A stretch of DNA of 64,000 nucleotides from Bradysia coprophila. Its lineage: Eukaryota; Arthropoda; Insecta; Diptera; Sciaridae. The stretch covers positions 580,797-644,796 of the forward strand of contig NW_023503307.1 of assembly GCF_014529535.1 (NCBI RefSeq), in the 5' to 3' direction. Shown piece after piece: positions 58,017-64,000 of this stretch. A program made the translations under genes and the position numbers. Under the pieces are notes generated by a model. That model did not search any database. It was not told the origin of the DNA and saw only the letters and a list, made by a program, of their open reading frames with translations. Numbering within the stretch: the stretch's first letter is position 1; each line of letters starts with the position of its first letter.

Positions 58017-61000
58017 ATGATGGACAAAATTTCGAAAGCTATGTAAGTACCACTACCACATGGTCTGCTATTGATATTCGATCAAACAGGTGCATTGTTA
58101 TCGAATTTCTAAAAAATTATTTCGGCGTTCATTAAATAACTGTTTTTTTTTTCATAAAAAAATTTAAAGGCCGTTGTCGAATGTTTGTTGTTTTATGAAA
58201 CGTAAAAGCAGCGACACATCAGTTTCTTTACTGATGATCTGTTGGTTTTACAATAAATTATTAACAAACCTCGACAGCCAAATCTTTCATGAGTAGGGCG
58301 CTCATTCGTTGTTCCATTTTATTACAGAGATCAGACAGAGGATGAGATCAGCAAGCTGGCTAAACGTAATCTGAAGGAATTAGTGAAAAAATGGAGCAAT
58401 ATATTTACACCCGATTTGGTCGAATCAAATATCCACCTGTTGAAAGACCATGTCCAGACATTTTTCAACGAAATACTGTCGGAAACGGACAAAAAAGAGG
58501 AAACCATTTTGAAGCGAATTGACGGTAATTTGACACTTTAATTTCTATTCAATTTTGTTGGTGTTGTTTATCAAGTTTTTGTTTGTTTTTCGTTCGAATT
58601 CGATTGAAGGGCTTCGGAAAGAACAAGTCCAATTGCAACGGCTTCTTCAAGTTGAAAGACGTATCGATCTGCCCAAACTTCCGTTGTTAAGTTTTCAACT
58701 GGAACTGGATAAAAGTTTGGAAGATCTGCGCGAAGAGCTTCAGAGCCGTAAATTACAAATCAAAGAGTTGCTTCTACAACAAGAAAGTCTGTGCAACATC
58801 TTGGACGAACCGAAGTGGAAACTGTACGAAGATCCTCTCTCGTCAGCTGATGAAATCGATCTATTCAAACAGAATTTGACTTATCTACACGATTTGAAGA
58901 TCGAACGGGAGAAGACGCTGATGAAACTAAGATCAGAAATCGCACAATTGAGTCATGAACTCGACTTGCCGATAATCGAGGACCCGTGTCACAGGTTTGT
59001 CTTTCGAGTTGATATTTTTTAGGTGCGACAATATTTGTTATCAACAAAACATTTTGCAATCTGTAGTCTCTTGAACAATTCCGATATAACGCTCTCTAAT
59101 TACAACATTGGTCTGTTGTCACAATTGGAACGGGATTTGACGCAACAGAAGATCGAAATATCGACTGCCGTTACCAATTTGAAGAAAAAGTTGGAGATTC
59201 TTTGGGATTGCTTGGAGGTGGACAAAAGTATTCGCAAGAAATTCAATGCCTACACTGGATGTTCCCAGGTAACCATTTCCACATTTAATAATCTCCTGTC
59301 TTTAATAATCTTTCACCGAAATTTAACATCAATTGGTACTGATTTCTGTTACGTCATTTACAGGCTACTTATGACAGATTGAAACAGGAGTTGAACCGCT
59401 GTGAAGGAGAAAAGCGTCGACACATCAAAGTATTCGTTGATCGAATTCGTCAGGAGATTTTGAAAGTGTGGGACCAGCTGTTGATGTCAGAAGAAGAACG
59501 TGAACTATTTGGAGCATTCACTAGCGAATGTTACAATGAAGATCTGTTGCAATTGCATGAGCTGGAGCTGGAGTCGCTAAAGGACACTTTCGAGCAGAAC
59601 AAGTACGTGTGCCACAGCCATCCAATCATAATAGTCGAAACTAAATTTCTGTAAAAATTCTCAGGAAAATTCTGGAGTGCTTTGCCAAGCATAAAAAACT
59701 ATTTGAACGGATGATTGCATTGGAGACGACCAATCCCGATCGCCTGCAAAACCGTGGAGGTCAACTGTTGAGAGAGGAACAAGAACGCAAGAAAATTAAC
59801 CGAGAATTGCCAACTATCAAACAGGAAATACTCGATTTGGCTGCTGTATACGAGCAGCGGAAAAATAAACCATTTTTGGTGTGTGGACGGAACATTGTCG
59901 ATGCAACCAACGGTTTGTATGAGGAACGCGAAGAGCGGAAACAAATGTTGGCCAGCAATCGCAAACTGAACGCTACAGTCCAACGAACACCGATGTCGGT
60001 CAAAGGCAGCAATCGTAAAATGAACGGCACGACCGCTCAACGCACGCCCATTTCGGTGAACAAATCGCAATTGAAACGCACCGGTTCTGTTACTATGTAA
60101 TTCAAACTTCGGCTGCTCGAGTTGGGATCGGAAAATGACCGGAAAAATATTTTTTTATTTTCACAGTGCCACAAACGATGCCAAGAAATATCGATCGCAT
60201 CTGGAAGTACCTGGAAGTTCAAGGGCTCAACGTGGCCTGTTCAACGATCAGAATACGAAGACGGCCTTTGCGCAGCCAGCTTCAGTGGTGAAAAAGAAGA
60301 AGACGACAATTATCAAAGCTGTTGTCTCGTCTTTGGTTAATCGTCGTCAGGTGAGAATTGGACACCAATAAAATTGGACTCTGTCGTTGATTTTTGAATA
60401 TTTTTGTTGTTTTAGTCGATGCGGAACAAAAAACGTAAATCCAAAAACAGTTCAAAGTGTTCATCGCTCAATCAATCGAAGAAGAAAATTCCATCTGCTG
60501 AATCGTCAGTGCTTGATTACGGCGACTTTCAGGTAAATGACATTTAAGTGTAGCAAGGATTTAGAAAATTTCTGCAAATTTCCAAGAAATATTATGACTT
60601 CAGAAGTCTAGCCATTTGTAAGAACTTTATTTTCGAGTATAATAAACCCTAAGGTCCGTTCCAAGTTTGTATCGAAGTTTGTGTTACGATAAGAAAACGT
60701 CTAACGTTTTTCATTGCACGTTTTTACTCCGGCAAAAATTCCTCTCAAGTCCTGTCAGCGAAACATTATTTCCATTCACTCCTCCTCTCACTCTATGTCT
60801 GTCCTAAAGCTTAAGATCCGTATGCCCGAAGAATCCAATGGTTTTTTGTGTACTTGTTTTGGACGATTGATCCAATTTCTCGAGTAGTGGACAGAGCAGA
60901 GCGAGGTCTACAAGCGAAAGTGCCAGATCGTCCCAAACAGGTACACATGTAATTTTTCATACAATGGGCCGAAAGCCTGGGAAATAATCGAAAATTGCTC

Positions 61001-61255
61001 TCATTATCAACGTTCAAAGACCGACACAATGATGGAAACATATTTTTTTGCTTTTCCCATTTACAGCACGTGGTAAGTGCTCGGAAAGCATCCAGATCGT
61101 CCGAAATTGACGACTACAGATCACCGTTAAGACAACGCAACGACAACAAGTCGGCGAAATTGCTTCGTCCGCAAACACCCAGTCAATCGCAACATGTCTC
61201 GCCTCGAGCTCGCGGCAGTAAATTGTCAACGCGTAATGTACCGATCATGTTCTAA
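58017..61255 (+). CDS. PRC1/Ase1/Fascetto microtubule cross-linker
   Basis: Protein regulator of cytokinesis 1 homologue (fly feo). It bundles antiparallel microtubules in the spindle midzone. Exons 58017-58042, 58328-58524, 58610-58994, 59067-59268, 59364-59602, 59665-60096, 60167-60350, 60416-60532 and 61067-61255 join in phase to 656 residues. Residues about 70-330 are coiled-coil rod (LRKEQVQLQRLLQVERRIDL, KLRSEIAQLSHELDLP). The microtubule-binding spectrin-like region follows, with LEILWDCLEVDKSIRKKFNA, ILKVWDQLLMSEEERELFGA and NRGGQLLREEQERKKINREL. The C-terminus is basic and Ser/Thr-rich (QRTPMSV, QRTPISV, which are possible Cdk sites). Two adjacent start ATGs occur; the first was taken. 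A 39-bp optional exon at 60903-60941 is possible. Confidence 0.92.
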
Positions 61256-63300
61256 ATATGCGTTCATGTAGCACATGCAATTTTTTTTTTGTAAATTTTA
61301 ATTTTAATTTTTACTTTGATTTACCATCGTCGGACGTTCAATGGCCGTATAAAATGGCTTGAGTGTAATTTGTCAAAAAATCAAAATTGAATGTCATGTG
61401 GTCAGAATTTATTAATGTTATACGTAGCGTCTAAGATTGAAGGAAGGAAGGTTTAGTGTAAGTTAAGTTTTTTTTTTGTTTTAAAGCGAAGAGAAGAGTA
61501 CAAAGGCTCCACAAGCTACAATTAAAATGAATTTTTGCGGTAAATTAATTTACATTTTTAATTTTAGTTGTCGCGCTAATTAAGCTCCGTGCATGCTTGC
61601 TTTTTCTATTACAACAATTCATTTATAATTTTCTACGGACAATCAAATCAAATTAATTAGTCATTTGAACATCTATGGGAGGAACCGTTTCATAACCTAA
61701 AACATTTTCGTTTTATAATCTGATCCTTGATGCTTCAATACCAGTTCTTCAATACTCCAATGGATTGTAAGTTATTTTACTTAAAAACTGGCTAGAGAAA
61801 GCTTTTCAACGCTCGATCGAACTTATTCCATTTCGTTGTTGAGTAAAATAATTCTACAGTGCATGTGAATTGGATTGAGGCATTTTTGGTCAGTTTCTCC
61901 ATATTTCTGACAACGTTCTTTATAACTCTCCAGCAATAAAAATTCAACCGAAAAATTAAGTGAGAGTTGAGTTTGCGCCGCACTGATGATATGTTTAAGA
62001 ATCTTTCATACTCTGAAACATTTCAGTATAGTCCATGTTCCATCCAAAACATTTCACCTTTTGATTCTACAGCACCACAGAGCTATTTTTCATTCGTGGA
62101 ATCTTACTGTAATATGAGGTTCACAAAGAACACTAAGTTTCGCTAAGTTTGAAGATCTTCAGCGAAATTGTAATAAAATTTTCTTCAGATTGCTGATAAT
62201 ATTCCCAGGTCGTGAAAGTTCGTTTTTCGTACACACTTTTACATCTTCTGATCAAAACTAAATTTTGCTCAGTTCGTCATTAGCAACAGTACCTAATTTT
62301 CAACACGAAACAAATGTCTATCCAGAATTCCCGAATGGAATCCACAATTGAATAAGATGGACCATCGCGCCAGTTATATTTAGCTCGTTTCAATGTGTAC
62401 TAATAACTAATAACGCTTTTAGTATTAGAATATTTTTCAATTAGAATCAACACAGGATCTGCACGTTGATTTATTTGCAGCAAAAAAATCATGCAGACGA
62501 GCGAAATTAGAGTAAAAGCACTTAATTAAGTGAAAAATTGGTAAATTTTTCCGTTTCATTCATTTGGTATGTCGCGCTATATTACCAGTCGGCCCATTAA
62601 TTTTAATATTTCTAATTTGTTAGTAGTATTATGACTAAAATGATATTGATTTTCGAAAAGTTAACAGATAATTTCATCATTTTCGAAGAACATGTCATTT
62701 AAGTCTACTAATTTGCGCAGCAGACCAATTGATGTGAAGTGTCTCGGAAAGCTTTGACTTCGATTATATATGTGCGAAGCAATCGCATTTATTGTTTTAT
62801 GCAAATAATGTTATGTAAAGTAGAAATATTTATGTTTTCCGTCCAACGGTCTATGCAAAATAAAAATTAATCAACAAAATGGCGAAGTTTTTCTTTGTTC
62901 CAATGCACAAATGCACATCCATTAAAGAATATTCAAATAGTGTGTGAAGCAGAGTATGGTTAAAATTATGTAAAAAGTGCGTACACTCTATTTGAATGGC
63001 TTTCACTGAATGGCTTTTGAAAGTTTTATCTTCGCACAAACTGAGCTCGGAGAAGAAGACACATAAGGAAAAGTTGTGCGTACACTTCCGAAAGAACTCA
63101 TAAAATTAAGATCTTTCGACACGCGAATGTTATAGTGGAGTAGATTAATTAAAGTTACTTTACTCACTACACCCACGGAAAGTGACTCATTACTTCAATG
63201 ATCTTAACATGAGTAACTTGCATAATTGTTTGGAATCTTATGAGGGGAAATCCACTCTGGTAATTGATTACACCCTGCTCGTAATTGCCGGAGAATCCGG
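61256..63300. other. 3' flank of the PRC1 homologue and gene-poor DNA
   Basis: Contains the 3' UTR; no canonical AATAAA was found close to the stop. No other gene or repeat was recognised. Confidence 0.4.
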
Positions 63301-63605
63301 AAATTAAAAGGAATTGACAATAATTAATGGAAATTTAAAGAAATTGACAGGAAGTACCTATAGAAATTGAAAGGGTGAAAGAAATTGAAAGGAATTGAAC
63401 GGAATGGAAAGGAAGTAGAGCGAATCCGGCAATTAGATGAAATGATCCGGTAATTGAGGTAATTAAATGGAATTGACAGGAATTAAAAGGAATTGAAAGA
63501 AATTGACAGGAAGTAACTATAAAAATTGAAAGGGAATTGAACGGAATTGAAAGGAAATAGATCGAATCCGGTAATTAGACGCGTTGCGGTAATTGAGGTA
63601 ATTAA
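63301..63605. repeat. Degenerate tandem duplication rich in GGAATTGA
   Basis: A unit of about 150-165 bases made of GGAATTGAAAGGAATTGAC-like text and ending CGAATCCGG.AATTAGA..GGTAATTGAGGTAATTAA occurs twice (about 63301-63455 and 63470-63605). Short internal periodicity suggests expansion from a small simple repeat. Confidence 0.75.
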
Positions 63606-64000
63606 GCTGAATTGAAACGAATTAGAAATTGATTTGTCACTCTTTTGGTCAGTGGTTTCCCCCTCAGAATCTTGTATTTTGCTATGTGTGATTATAACCC
63701 TTGCCTTGGACTTTAAAAAACAAAAATCTCCAAATAAGGACGTAATCTACTACTACAAATGCAGTTGAGACAAATCTGTTTGCAGCCTCAAAACAGATGT
63801 AACGATAGTACCCTCAGGCATCGTATACCCAGAAGTGCAATTCGACGCTTATAACTTCATGTATAGTACTTGCGTAGTGCATAATCTTTAATGGGTTTCC
63901 GACTAATTGACATACGCGGTGAAATTTTCTAAATTCAAAATATTCAACGATGTTTTATGTGTTTTGATCACTCGAAAGTAGTTTTGATTTTTTCCGCTTC
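63606..64000. other. Window end, no gene seen
   Basis: No ORF, splice-linked exon or repeat was recognised. Confidence 0.3.

Noticed and set aside
60903-60941. 39-bp extra exon of the PRC1 homologue
   Set aside because: It would keep frame, but its acceptor is weak and the model is complete without it; mentioned as optional only.

Overview
The window is AT-rich nuclear DNA of an insect, most likely a dipteran. Genes carry GT-AG introns, many only 55-70 bp long, and intergenic DNA is crowded with short foldback and terminal-inverted-repeat elements. An epsilon-like GST, a Yb/TDRD12-type piRNA factor, a Lachesin-like GPI-anchored Ig protein and a PRC1/Fascetto homologue all fit Diptera. A lower dipteran such as a sciarid gnat is my guess, not something proved here. 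Exon models were built by reading splice sites and checking reading phase at each junction. There is no transcript support.

Layout. 1-835 (+): 3' end of a carboxylesterase with an apparent 1-nt frameshift. 1841-2646 (+): GST. 3615-4949 (+): TMEM256-like small membrane protein with a hairpin element in an intron. 6060-14157 (-): 22-exon TDRD12/SoYb-like Tudor-helicase-CS protein. 14158-16277: repeat cluster. 16278-19875 (-): Integrator subunit 7. 22396-25225 (-): aminopeptidase P (XPNPEP2-like) lacking three of five metal ligands. 25404-28605: nested repeats, including two GC-rich blocks and an RTE-like LINE fragment. 28606-44300: a long gene-poor region of repeats, tRNA-like/SINE pieces and a 1.35-kb Foldback-type element (42093-43437). 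44336-47494 (+): Lachesin-like protein. 48034-48653: a large palindrome. 50383-55841 (+): a small secreted Cys-rich protein whose 5-kb intron is full of MITEs. 58017-61255 (+): PRC1/Fascetto. 63301-63605: a degenerate tandem duplication.

The genes do not form an operon or one pathway; this is ordinary insect gene order. Their roles are esterase and glutathione detoxification, piRNA silencing, snRNA 3'-end processing, peptide binding or processing at the cell surface, septate-junction adhesion, and the cytokinesis spindle midzone. The unusual signal is the density and structure of palindromic elements: several have long arms and a short GC-rich loop around TTCG or its complement, and one has arms made of tandem subrepeats. 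These could yield hairpin RNAs, close to a gene that itself looks like a piRNA factor.
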